NCBI GenBank assembly: GCA_964587125.1
Contig: CAZPKC010000005.1
Location: 52,728-116,727, forward strand
Direction: 5' to 3'
From: CAIXLI01 sp964587125
GTDB taxonomy: Bacteria; Pseudomonadota; Alphaproteobacteria; UBA9219
DNA: 64,000 nucleotides
Below are positions 24,652-32,231 of this stretch, piece by piece. Position 1 is the first letter of the stretch. The number at the start of each line of letters is the position of its first letter. The notes beneath the pieces are model-generated. The model searched no databases. It was not told the DNA's origin and saw nothing but the letters and a program-made list of their open reading frames with translations. The position numbers and the translations under genes are program-made.

Positions 24652-26478
24652 TCAAGAACAACCGCAATTGCACCCAGATTTATTATTCTCCGGATAATGG
24701 TGATGAGGTTTGTCTTTCCGATCGACAAGCGAAGGAACGTTCACGAATTTCCCTGTCTCTCCAGGTTTATTTGGGTCGATGTAATACAAAATATTCTTGA
24801 CCCTGTATACATCCTGAAGAACGTGATGTATCTCAAGGCCACCAAAATCCAGAGCCATCGCCTTAGCGGCCCATACAACCGCTTGTACCGCCATCGCATC
24901 CGCGATATTTTTGACTTCGTCTTTAGAATTTACGACTTTTACGCCAAAAGTCTTCTCGTAATATTCGGGGCCATTTTTCACGACCTCATCATAAAGCGGC
25001 TTGTGGAGTATTGAGGCTTCCTCGAACGCGGGCGTTAATTTATCCCCTCTGAAGTGGAAACCCGCGACAACGTTCAAGAAGCCGCAGTCCAAATGCTTGC
25101 CATTATATATTTTATCTCCTTTTCGCTCTTCCAAGGCCAAGAAAAGGGCTTTTTCGCGATCGAGCTTAAGGTCAGGGCCAGCGCTGATGTTGCCGGCAGT
25201 ACGGAACGCCGGGCTACACAATTCCGCCAGCACGGGATCCGGCGCCGAGCATGAAGCGGCCGCCGAAAAAGCAAGCGAGCGAGAATCTGCGCAACCGGCA
25301 GTGCCAATCAAGTGAATATGTTTTTCTTCAATCCTCATCAATTCGGGCCATGCTTTCCTGAACACTCTTTCGCCATCGATCAGAGAATCGACGAAAGGAG
25401 GATAGCCGTCGCCCGGGGACTCGGCATAGATTGCCGGAAAACGTTCCAGAAAAGCGTTTTTCTTTCTCGGCGTTGACGGAATTTCAATGAAATCCTCGCC
25501 GTTCCACGCAAACCCCATGCCAATCGTCAGGCCGCGCAAAATAGAGGCAAGTGTTTCAGGACCATAATCGTTTTCTTTAATGAGCTTATCATGCAGCCAT
25601 ATCAGCTCCATCGACATGCCTCGGACAAACCTCGTTTCCGTGGGGGCTCGAGAAAGCTTTTCTTTTACGGCGCTCTGATCGGAAGGATCAAGCGTGACTA
25701 TCCGGTCTTCATAATAGTCCGCGCCATGGTTAAATATGTTATATTTTACCAAATCATAGATGCCCTTAATGTCTTCAAGAAACGCCTTAACGACGGGCTT
25801 CTGATAAATATCTTCTCCCAGTCTTTCCAGATTACCGCCCGCTTCATGGAATCGGTAGGCCTTCTTCAAGTACCGGCTTCCGGACGTATTCAGATAAGCA
25901 TCAACTCCGATTTTCTTCGAACGGGCCAATTCCAGCGAAAATCTTAGCGAAAGGCTTAGCTTTCCCTTCTTGCTAAAACTGGCCCCCCCGTCGGTGGAAA
26001 ATATTAATTTGCCGCTTTTCTCGTCAAAAGCGATGCGTCCGTCTATGCCGATGCCTCCGGGAATGCGGGTCATCAGTGCATTTCCTGCTTCCGCGCCAAG
26101 ATCGCCGATCACGAATTTCATGTTCCCTTTGTCGAAAGGAGCTATCACGAGATATTTCGGATGCTGTCCCTCTCTCAGACTGTGACCATGCAGTTGGTCA
26201 TATTGTTCGAATTTCTGGCGCATGATTTCTTCGCCGAGCGCGACGTTCGTAATAACGGGCAACATATCGGGAGGATATTTTGCTAGCTCGTCGGCGTTCT
26301 TTCTCAGATAACTGGCGTAAGCTCCGGGAATATTGTTCCATCCAATAACTTTATTCGCATCGGTCTGGTCAGCGACTCTCATGAACGACTCTCCTGATTG
26401 TTGGTTCGCGTCTTTTTTCTTTTGCGCCAATATTTCGCTCTTTGATCTTTTAAATGAGTTTTTTTTGGATGCAACCAC
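24652..26478 (-). CDS. Large orphan protein with His/Cys-rich C-terminus
   Basis: A 608-residue soluble protein that I do not recognise. Visible traits: a very basic N-terminal 32 residues (KKNSFKRSKSEILAQKKK), a glycine-rich beta segment (MTRIPGGIGIDGRIAFDE, about 140-157), a segment HIHLIGTAGCADSRSLAFSA near 390, and a C-terminal tail with HHHY then CNCGCS that could bind metal. There are two credible starts: GTG 26478 with AAGGAG seven bases upstream, and ATG 26382 with AGGAG eight bases upstream, so two isoforms could be made. No signal peptide. It stands alone between PsiF-like and CLC genes in a stretch that looks accessory. Confidence 0.7.
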   Translation of the reverse strand: MVASKKNSFKRSKSEILAQKKKDANQQSGESFMRVADQTDANKVIGWNNIPGAYASYLRKNADELAKYPPDMLPVITNVALGEEIMRQKFEQYDQLHGHSLREGQHPKYLVIAPFDKGNMKFVIGDLGAEAGNALMTRIPGGIGIDGRIAFDEKSGKLIFSTDGGASFSKKGKLSLSLRFSLELARSKKIGVDAYLNTSGSRYLKKAYRFHEAGGNLERLGEDIYQKPVVKAFLEDIKGIYDLVKYNIFNHGADYYEDRIVTLDPSDQSAVKEKLSRAPTETRFVRGMSMELIWLHDKLIKENDYGPETLASILRGLTIGMGFAWNGEDFIEIPSTPRKKNAFLERFPAIYAESPGDGYPPFVDSLIDGERVFRKAWPELMRIEEKHIHLIGTAGCADSRSLAFSAAASCSAPDPVLAELCSPAFRTAGNISAGPDLKLDREKALFLALEERKGDKIYNGKHLDCGFLNVVAGFHFRGDKLTPAFEEASILHKPLYDEVVKNGPEYYEKTFGVKVVNSKDEVKNIADAMAVQAVVWAAKAMALDFGGLEIHHVLQDVYRVKNILYYIDPNKPGETGKFVNVPSLVDRKDKPHHHYPENNKSGCNCGCS

Positions 26479-26599
26479 GGGAAAATCTCCTTATAAAATT
26501 CTTACAGAGAAGCAAAGCATATTTTTATTAAGATTAGCTTTAATATTAGTTTATTGTCTATTATTTCCATTATTTTCACCATAAATATAGGGGGCTAAT

Positions 26600-26768
26600 T
26601 TAATTTTTATTAACCATTTTTACCCATTTCAGAAACTCTTCGTTCCCCGCCACGATAGGCCACGCCACGATGCACGGACATTCATAGGAATGAAGTTCTT
26701 TAACTCGTTTTTGCAGCGCAACAAATTTATCCGCTGTGGCTTTGGCGATGATCTCTCACTCTTCGGCG
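26600..26768 (-). pseudogene. Duplicated 3' fragment of cutA
   Basis: The minus strand encodes the last ~50 residues of a CutA protein (DKFVALQKRVKELHSYECPC, then IVAWPIVAGNEEFLKWVK) with no start and an in-frame TGA where intact cutA has the Cys codon of AEECAII. It begins immediately after the CLC stop codon and ends with its own TAA at 26600-26602. The C-terminus differs from the intact gene (KWVKMVNKN against EWVKKS), so it derives from a slightly different cutA allele or has diverged, except for a 76-bp core that is identical. Confidence 0.85.
26658..26733 (-). repeat. 76-bp direct repeat, copy in the cutA fragment
   Basis: Identical to 28245-28320 inside intact cutA. The match drops to scattered substitutions on both sides but remains recognisable across the whole fragment (about 150 bp). 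The two copies bracket the CLC gene in the same orientation, so recombination between them would delete it and restore one cutA end. Confidence 0.92.
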
Positions 26769-28100
26769 TTAAACAGTTTCTTGATTTTGACCGGAGTGGA
26801 TTTCTTTTACCTTGGCAACAAAATTCTTCGCCAATGCATGATACAGCGATACCGGACAGATCATGCGGCTAACGGCGGCTGCAATAATACTCGCCGCGAT
26901 CAAAGGAACCGGCATGGATTGCCGCCCGCTAATTTCCAGCACGATGACGAAGGCCGTAATCGGCGCTTGCGTCACGCCTGCAAAATAGGCCGTCATACCA
27001 AGCAAAACCATGCCTGAAACCGGTGTTGAAGGAAACCACGAAGCCATGGATGCGCCGAATCCCGCGCCGATCGACAGGCTCGGCGAAAAAATGCCGCCCG
27101 GAATGCCGGTATATCCGGAAGCAATCGTTGCTACAAATTTGGCTATCGTATAACCCCACGAGCCTGCCGTGCCATTATGAAGAAAAGCTTTGCCTTGTTC
27201 GTAACCTGAGCCGTAAGTCGCGCCATCTGTGAGCAACCCTAAAACCGCAATGATAAGCCCACAGGCGGCCGCAAAAAGCACCGGTTTTAGCAAAGGCGCA
27301 GATTTATCCTGAGCGCTTATCCATGAAATGCCCTTGCTCAGAAGTAAGGCGAACGAGGCACCCAAAATGCCTCCAACGACTCCTAAAATAGCGATGGCAA
27401 GCCAATCGCGGTTAAGCGAAAAACCCCCGATGGCCGCACCAAAATAATTGTAGTTTCCGAGAAGAGAAAGAGATGACGCGCCCGCCAAAACGATGGCGGT
27501 CAATACCACGCCGCTATACCGGTGTTCATAGGCGCGGGCCATTTCTTCAATCGCAAAAACAATGCCTGCCAACGGCGTGTTGAATGCGGCGGCAACTCCT
27601 GCCGCCGAGCCCGCCAGAATAAGGCTGCGCGACATTTCCTCGCTCATGTTTGCAACGGAGGCGCCAAGATATAGAATAGCGGCGCCAACTTGCACGGTCG
27701 GCCCTTCGCGCCCGATTGATGCACCGCCCAGAAGACCGAGCGTAGTAAAAAGGATTTTACCGAAGATAACTTTCGGCCCCAGAAGATTGCGCCGTTCTTT
27801 CGAATCTTGCGAAGCAAGCGCGGCAATGGCTTGCGGAATACCGCTTCCGGTGGAACTGGGAGCAAAGACAAAAGTCAGCCATCCAGCAATCCCAAGAATC
27901 AGCGGACAAATAATGAGGGGAAGAAAACGATCAAAGGCTACAAGACCGGCGAAGGTTTTTTGAGCGTAGTCGGCAATATAGGCAAACCCGGCAGCTATCA
28001 ACCCTATGACAATCGCGCCGCACCAAAAAATCAGCCGGTTGCGCCAATGCGTAAAAGAAAGGAACCTTTTACCTGTTTCATAGAGTTCTTGCTTGGTCAT
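26769..28100 (-). CDS. CLC-family chloride channel / H+-Cl- antiporter
   Basis: A 443-residue integral membrane protein with the CLC signature loops: GSGIP (85-89), GREGP (130-134, with the gating Glu) and GIPGGIFSPSLSIGAGFGA in the second half. The Glu in AIEEMARAYEH matches the intracellular proton-pathway Glu of antiporters, so Cl-/H+ exchange is more likely than a passive channel. The start is ATG 28100; longer in-frame starts would extend across the cutA gene and are rejected. The gene sits between intact cutA and a second cutA 3' fragment, directly fused to the latter at its stop codon, which marks it as inserted cargo. Confidence 0.9.
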   Translation of the reverse strand: MTKQELYETGKRFLSFTHWRNRLIFWCGAIVIGLIAAGFAYIADYAQKTFAGLVAFDRFLPLIICPLILGIAGWLTFVFAPSSTGSGIPQAIAALASQDSKERRNLLGPKVIFGKILFTTLGLLGGASIGREGPTVQVGAAILYLGASVANMSEEMSRSLILAGSAAGVAAAFNTPLAGIVFAIEEMARAYEHRYSGVVLTAIVLAGASSLSLLGNYNYFGAAIGGFSLNRDWLAIAILGVVGGILGASFALLLSKGISWISAQDKSAPLLKPVLFAAACGLIIAVLGLLTDGATYGSGYEQGKAFLHNGTAGSWGYTIAKFVATIASGYTGIPGGIFSPSLSIGAGFGASMASWFPSTPVSGMVLLGMTAYFAGVTQAPITAFVIVLEISGRQSMPVPLIAASIIAAAVSRMICPVSLYHALAKNFVAKVKEIHSGQNQETV

Positions 28101-28195
28101 GGATTTGTTCTCGATCGTGAGTGGTAGATTTCGCGTAAATCCGATCGGAGTAGTCTTTCTTCCCTGAAAGATCAAAAGAATATTTTTTGATGCGT

Positions 28196-28507
28196 TTAGC
28201 TTTTTTTCACCCATTCCAGAAAGGCTTCGCTCCCCGCGACAATCGGCCACGCCACGATGCACGGACATTCATAGGAATGAAGTTCTTTAACTCGTTTTTG
28301 CAGCGCAACAAATTTATCCGAGGTTGTTTTGGCGATGATCGCGCATTCTTCCGCGCGTTCTATTTTACCTTGCCAGCGATAAACCGATAAAACGCCCGGA
28401 AAAATATTGGCGCAAGCGGCCAAATGCTCCTCGATAAGCATACAAGCAATTTTATCGGCTTCGTCACGCGAGGATGCCGTTATGTAAACCGACAAAAATT
28501 CGCTCAT
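28196..28507 (-). CDS. cutA: Divalent cation tolerance protein CutA
   Basis: A 103-residue trimeric CutA1 protein. It has the family start (VYITASSRDEADKIACMLIEEHLAACANIFPGV given as its motif parts: EADKIA, HLAACANI) and the closing block YECPCIVAWPIVAG. It is associated with copper tolerance in E. coli, though a direct biochemical role is unsettled. Length is typical. Its ATG overlaps the fabD stop by four bases (ATGA), so it is cotranscribed with fabD. Its 3' half is duplicated behind the CLC gene. Confidence 0.93.
   Translation of the reverse strand: MSEFLSVYITASSRDEADKIACMLIEEHLAACANIFPGVLSVYRWQGKIERAEECAIIAKTTSDKFVALQKRVKELHSYECPCIVAWPIVAGSEAFLEWVKKS
28245..28320 (-). repeat. 76-bp direct repeat, copy in intact cutA
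   Basis: This part of the coding sequence of cutA is identical to 26658-26733. Outside it, substitutions appear within a few bases on each side, suggesting either gene conversion over this core or strong similarity between two alleles brought together by insertion. Confidence 0.92.
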
Positions 28508-29445
28508 GCCAGCGCCTTGATAAAAGCCTCTATATTTTCCGGCGAAGAAAGCGCCGTCGCGACGATTTCCTTATCGATGCGTTTGGCCATACCTGACAAA
28601 ACGTTCCCTGTCCCGCATTCGATGAGTTGCGTCACGCCTTGCTGCTTCATGAAGAGAACGGACTCGCGCCAAAGCACGGAACCCGTCACTTGTTCGACCA
28701 ACAATTTGCGGATGATCGCGGGATCACTTACCGGCTGCGCCGAGACGTTGGCGATAACGGGAACGACCGGCGGCTTGATGTCTACTTTTTCCAGCGCTTG
28801 CCGCACGACATCGGCTGCCGGTTGCATCAACAAGCAATGGAACGGCGCGCTGACTTTCAATTTAAGCCCTTTAAATCCGCGCTGCGCCGCAAGCGCAATC
28901 GCGCGCTCGACGGCTGCAATGTTGCCGCTTATGACAACTTGCCCGGGCGCGTTATCGTTGGCCGCCGCGCAAACTTCGCCTTGCGCTGCGGCGGCGGCAA
29001 TCTCCCGCGCCGCTTGCAAATCGGCACCAATCAGCGCCGCCATTCCGCCGACGCCCACGGGAACCGCCCGCTGCATCGCCTGCCCGCGCGTTTTCAGCAA
29101 TTTTGCCGTATCGGAAAGCGTCAAACTTCCGGCGGCGCACAAAGCCGAATATTCGCCAAGGCTATGCCCCGCGACAAATTGCGCCGCTTGAGGAAGGCGA
29201 AAATTACTCCGTTTTTCCAGCACGCGAATAACGGCCATACTGACTGCCATGATCGCGGGTTGCGTGTTTTCGGTAAGATTCAGCTCTTCGGCAGGCCCGT
29301 TGAACATCAGGCTGCTCAGATTTTGGCTTAAAGCTTTGTCAACTTCTTCAAAGACCTCGCAGGCTTCGGGATAAGCATCGAACAAAGCCTTTCCCATACC
29401 GACGGATTGGCTGCCTTGACCAGGGAACACAAGCGCGCGTGTCAT
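28504..29445 (-). CDS. fabD: Malonyl-CoA:ACP transacylase
   Basis: A 313-residue alpha/beta acyltransferase that loads malonyl groups on ACP for fatty acid synthesis. It opens with RALVFPGQGSQSVGMGKALF (oxyanion Gln), has the nucleophile Ser95 in GHSLGEYSAL, the malonyl-selecting Arg in KTRGQAMQRAV, and the His in VSAPFHC. Length is standard. It is separated from fabG/acpP, which often accompany it, and instead runs into cutA with a 4-base overlap. It diverges from hldE over 100 bases. Confidence 0.96.
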   Translation of the reverse strand: MTRALVFPGQGSQSVGMGKALFDAYPEACEVFEEVDKALSQNLSSLMFNGPAEELNLTENTQPAIMAVSMAVIRVLEKRSNFRLPQAAQFVAGHSLGEYSALCAAGSLTLSDTAKLLKTRGQAMQRAVPVGVGGMAALIGADLQAAREIAAAAAQGEVCAAANDNAPGQVVISGNIAAVERAIALAAQRGFKGLKLKVSAPFHCLLMQPAADVVRQALEKVDIKPPVVPVIANVSAQPVSDPAIIRKLLVEQVTGSVLWRESVLFMKQQGVTQLIECGTGNVLSGMAKRIDKEIVATALSSPENIEAFIKALA

Positions 29446-29545
29446 GAAAACTCCTTAAAAACCTTGTAAACAGCCTTCTATCAAGACACTTGTCAAAATT
29501 AAGTCAAGCGGGTCTATTAGGCGGGTCATTAATGAGGAAAAAGCA

Positions 29546-31000
29546 ATGTCCGACCTCGCTTCCCGCCTTGATCAATTCATCGATGGCCGCATTTTATGCA
29601 TCGGCGATTTGATGCTCGACCGTTACATATATGGACAGGTCGAACGCATATCGCCAGAAGCTCCCATTCCCGTTTTGCATACGCACAGGGAAACCGCGAC
29701 TTTGGGCGGTGCGGGCAACGTCGTGTGCAATATCGCTGCGCTGGGAGGCAAAGTCGATGTCATCGGCGTCATCGGCAAGGATCAAGCTGGGGAAGACATC
29801 GGCGCAGCATTTAAAGCGTTGTCCGGCGTTACGGTTTCTTTAATTTCCGATGCGTCGCGCCCCACGACGCAGAAAACGCGTTACGTCGCCGGAAGCCAGC
29901 AACTTCTCCGCGCAGATCGCGAAAACGCGAAGCCTATTGAACGCGACATCGAGGAACAAATCATCTCTTTGCTTCCGGATGCAATTGAGTCCGTGAAAGC
30001 CGTCATTCTTTCCGATTACGTCAAGGGCGTTTTAACGCCGAAGATTATTTCCGAAACGATCCGCCTTGCGAAAAAGGCGGGGATTATCGTTATTGTCGAT
30101 CCCAAAGGACGCAACTTTGCGCGATACAAAGGCGCTTCCTATCTGACCCCAAACCGCAAGGAATTATCGGAAGTCGCGGGGTCGCCTATCACAAATGTGG
30201 GCGAGGCCGAAGCAGCTGCGCGCGCGTTAATCAGCGATTTCGATATCGACGCCGTTCTCGTCAAATTGGGCGCGGAAGGCGTTTGCCTTGTGCGCAAAGC
30301 CCAACCCGCTTTGCACTTGCACACCAAAGCGCGCGAAGTTTTTGATGTTTCGGGCGCGGGCGACACGGTAATCGCGACGTTGACGCTGGCATTGATAAGC
30401 CGATTCGACGCGGTGGAAGCTGCGGAACTCGCCAATATCGCAGGCTCCATCGTCGTCGGTAAAGTCGGGACGGCTTCCGTCACGCGCGACGAGCTTCAAC
30501 GCGAATTGATGCACGGCGAGGCGCAATCCGCCGAAGATAAAATCGTCGGCTGGTCTTCCATCGCCGACATTGCGGAACGTTGGCGCAAACAGGGATTGAA
30601 AGTCGGTTTTACCAACGGCTGTTTCGATCTTCTGCATCCCGGGCATATCTCGCTGCTTCGGCAGGCGCGCGCCGCGTGCGACAAATTGGTCATAGGTCTT
30701 AACAGCGACGCTTCGGTCAAAAGGCTGAAAGGAAAAACGCGCCCCGTGCAAAACGAAGCGGCGCGCAGCGCGGTTTTGGCATCGCTGGTCGATGTCGATA
30801 ATATCGTAATTTTCGGCGAGGACACGCCGCTTGAGCTTATCAAGATCGTGCGCCCCGACGTTCTGGTGAAAGGCGCGGATTATACGGTCGATAACGTGGT
30901 GGGCGCGCCCGAAGTGCAAAGCTGGGGCGGCAAAGTCGTGCTTGCGGAAATCGTCGAAGGCCAAAGCACGACGAAGACGATTCAAAAGATGAAGAAATAG
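29546..31000 (+). CDS. hldE: Bifunctional heptose-7-P kinase / heptose-1-P adenylyltransferase
   Basis: A 484-residue enzyme making ADP-heptose for LPS inner core. The ribokinase-like N-terminal domain (1 to about 325) has LGGAGNVVCNIAALGG and the anion-hole motif VSGAGDTVIATL. The C-terminal nucleotidyltransferase domain begins near 350 with VGFTNGCFDLLHPGHISLL (HxGH) and ends with EIVEGQSTTKTIQKMKK. Full-length fusion as in E. coli HldE. AGGAAAAAGC precedes the ATG. Downstream 31001-31082 carries an inverted repeat (TACAATC/GATTGTA near 31043-31060) that may act in termination. Confidence 0.96.
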   Translation: MSDLASRLDQFIDGRILCIGDLMLDRYIYGQVERISPEAPIPVLHTHRETATLGGAGNVVCNIAALGGKVDVIGVIGKDQAGEDIGAAFKALSGVTVSLISDASRPTTQKTRYVAGSQQLLRADRENAKPIERDIEEQIISLLPDAIESVKAVILSDYVKGVLTPKIISETIRLAKKAGIIVIVDPKGRNFARYKGASYLTPNRKELSEVAGSPITNVGEAEAAARALISDFDIDAVLVKLGAEGVCLVRKAQPALHLHTKAREVFDVSGAGDTVIATLTLALISRFDAVEAAELANIAGSIVVGKVGTASVTRDELQRELMHGEAQSAEDKIVGWSSIADIAERWRKQGLKVGFTNGCFDLLHPGHISLLRQARAACDKLVIGLNSDASVKRLKGKTRPVQNEAARSAVLASLVDVDNIVIFGEDTPLELIKIVRPDVLVKGADYTVDNVVGAPEVQSWGGKVVLAEIVEGQSTTKTIQKMKK

Positions 31001-31082
31001 GAAAATTTTAAATTGGCGTCATCCCCGCGCGCTTACAATCATGTAAGATTGTATCCTCAGAATTCTGCCGATCCCAACAGCA

Positions 31083-31655
31083 CTAAGGGCAAAGTTGGAA
31101 GAATTTGGAGCCGTATGCCACGGTACAATTATTCATTATACAAGAATATGTTGAAGCATTCCCAGTAGAAGGCGCGGCACTGCTTGAAGTAGAGCTAGAC
31201 GCGCTGATTTGGAAGGGCATATAACCTGAAGGACAAGACACGCCACCACAAGTTGAACTCGTCGCTAATGGTTGTCCATTACACGGGGATTGGGAAGAAA
31301 TAACGCAAAAAGGGATCTTTTCGGCACAATCATTCGTTATATTTCCTTCCTTATCTTCGGTCATTATACAGTTATAACCCGTCATCTGAGTTACTTCGCC
31401 ACAAAAACCGGAACTTGAACCGGAGCTTGACATCGCTTTCCATTGGCAATCCGTCCCGTTTGCGCAGTTCGTTCCACCGGAAGCCGACAGGCAGGCGATA
31501 ATATTTTCGCTGTCTCCGTCCATCATGGTTTGGCCGAGTTGGTTGCAGGATTGATTTAAGCAACTCGCGCCAGCGTTAGGTGGAGCGCAAAACGCCATAG
31601 CAGGGGTTTCGCTTGCCAAAAGAATAATCGCCGAAAGAAGTATCGCGTTGCGCAT
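31083..31655 (-). CDS. Secreted Cys-rich, Ser-rich hypothetical protein
   Basis: A 190-residue exported protein with signal peptide AILLSAIILLASETPAMA and cleavage before FCAPPN. The mature region holds about 16 Cys, many in C-x(3-7)-C spacing (AGASCLNQSCNQ, TNCANGTDCQW, TCGGVSCPSG, YSCIMNNC), plus Ser-rich linkers (SSSGSSSG, SASSSTSSS). This suggests a disulphide-knotted extracellular protein. Family not recognised. The ATG has AAGGAG six bases upstream, and that ribosome site is the last unit of a 7-bp tandem repeat reaching the sequence gap, so expression could vary with repeat number. Confidence 0.6.
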   Translation of the reverse strand: MRNAILLSAIILLASETPAMAFCAPPNAGASCLNQSCNQLGQTMMDGDSENIIACLSASGGTNCANGTDCQWKAMSSSGSSSGFCGEVTQMTGYNCIMTEDKEGNITNDCAEKIPFCVISSQSPCNGQPLATSSTCGGVSCPSGYMPFQISASSSTSSSAAPSTGNASTYSCIMNNCTVAYGSKFFQLCP

Positions 31656-31662
31656 TGCGTTC

Positions 31663-31724
31663 TCCTTGGTCCTTGGTCCTTGGTCCTTGGTCCTTGGTCC
31701 TTGGTCCTTGGTCCTTGGTCCTTG
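31663..31724. repeat. Tandem repeat of TCCTTGG, at least 8.9 copies, broken by gap
   Basis: Eight full TCCTTGG units at 31663-31718 plus TCCTTG, then the N run begins, so the true copy number is unknown. On the minus strand each unit reads CCAAGGA and contains an AGGA Shine-Dalgarno-like core; the unit nearest the gene merges into the AAGGAG ribosome site of the secreted Cys-rich protein. The repeat is the likely cause of the assembly break. Confidence 0.97.
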
Positions 31725-31824
31725 NNNNNNNNNNNNNNNNNNNNNNNNNNNNNNNNNNNNNNNNNNNNNNNNNNNNNNNNNNNNNNNNNNNNNNNNNNNN
31801 NNNNNNNNNNNNNNNNNNNNNNNN
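31725..31824. other. Scaffold gap of 100 N
   Basis: Exactly 100 N, the customary placeholder for a gap of unknown size. It follows the TCCTTGG array. The flank 31825-31903 holds no gene on either strand. Confidence 0.99.
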
Positions 31825-31903
31825 GAAATTTTCTCAATGATTACCCTCCCCCATTAATTTTTTGTTAATATCATTACGGACTCAGAACTGGGCAATATGA
31901 TCC

Positions 31904-32227
31904 TTATTTTCCTCCTGCTCCGTCCTTCTCCTCCGGCGTCAGGATGACGATCTCGTTGGGCTTGGTATATCCCAGCGTCTTGCGCGCTTGTTCATCGAGC
32001 AGATCGGGATCGAGGCTATCGGGGCGCATGAGATGCACACGATGTTCCAACGCTTCGCGTTCGGTTTTCAGCCTCGCCAATGCTTCTTCGGCCGCATTGG
32101 TTTCATTCTGCAGATGCATCTGGGCGACCCAGCCGCGTTCGCCTTCGACCGTGTGATAGAGAAAATATCCGACGATGCAGGCTCCGATAACCGAGGCGGC
32201 CATTTGCCATGTGCGCCGGTTTATCAT
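31904..32227 (-). CDS. ftsB: Septum formation initiator FtsB/DivIC family
   Basis: A 107-residue bitopic cell-division protein: one N-terminal transmembrane helix (MAASVIGACIVGYFLYHTV, about residues 9-27), a coiled coil (NETNAAEEALARLKTEREALEHRV) and the family tail with DLLDEQARKTLGYTKPNEIVIL. It would bridge FtsL and FtsQ in the divisome. Location right after eno is the standard place for ftsB in Proteobacteria, and the 4-base gap to eno indicates cotranscription. Confidence 0.88.
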   Translation of the reverse strand: MINRRTWQMAASVIGACIVGYFLYHTVEGERGWVAQMHLQNETNAAEEALARLKTEREALEHRVHLMRPDSLDPDLLDEQARKTLGYTKPNEIVILTPEEKDGAGGK

Positions 32228-32231
32228 TTCT

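Noticed and set aside
26479..26599. TTAA-rich stretch as a CtrA box upstream of the 608-residue gene
   Set aside because: The TTAA pairs here are 6 or 8 bases apart, not 7, and the segment is simply AT-rich.
28101..28268. N-terminal extension of the CLC protein into cutA
   Set aside because: The extension reads cutA in another frame and lacks membrane helices; CLC homology begins at ATG 28100.
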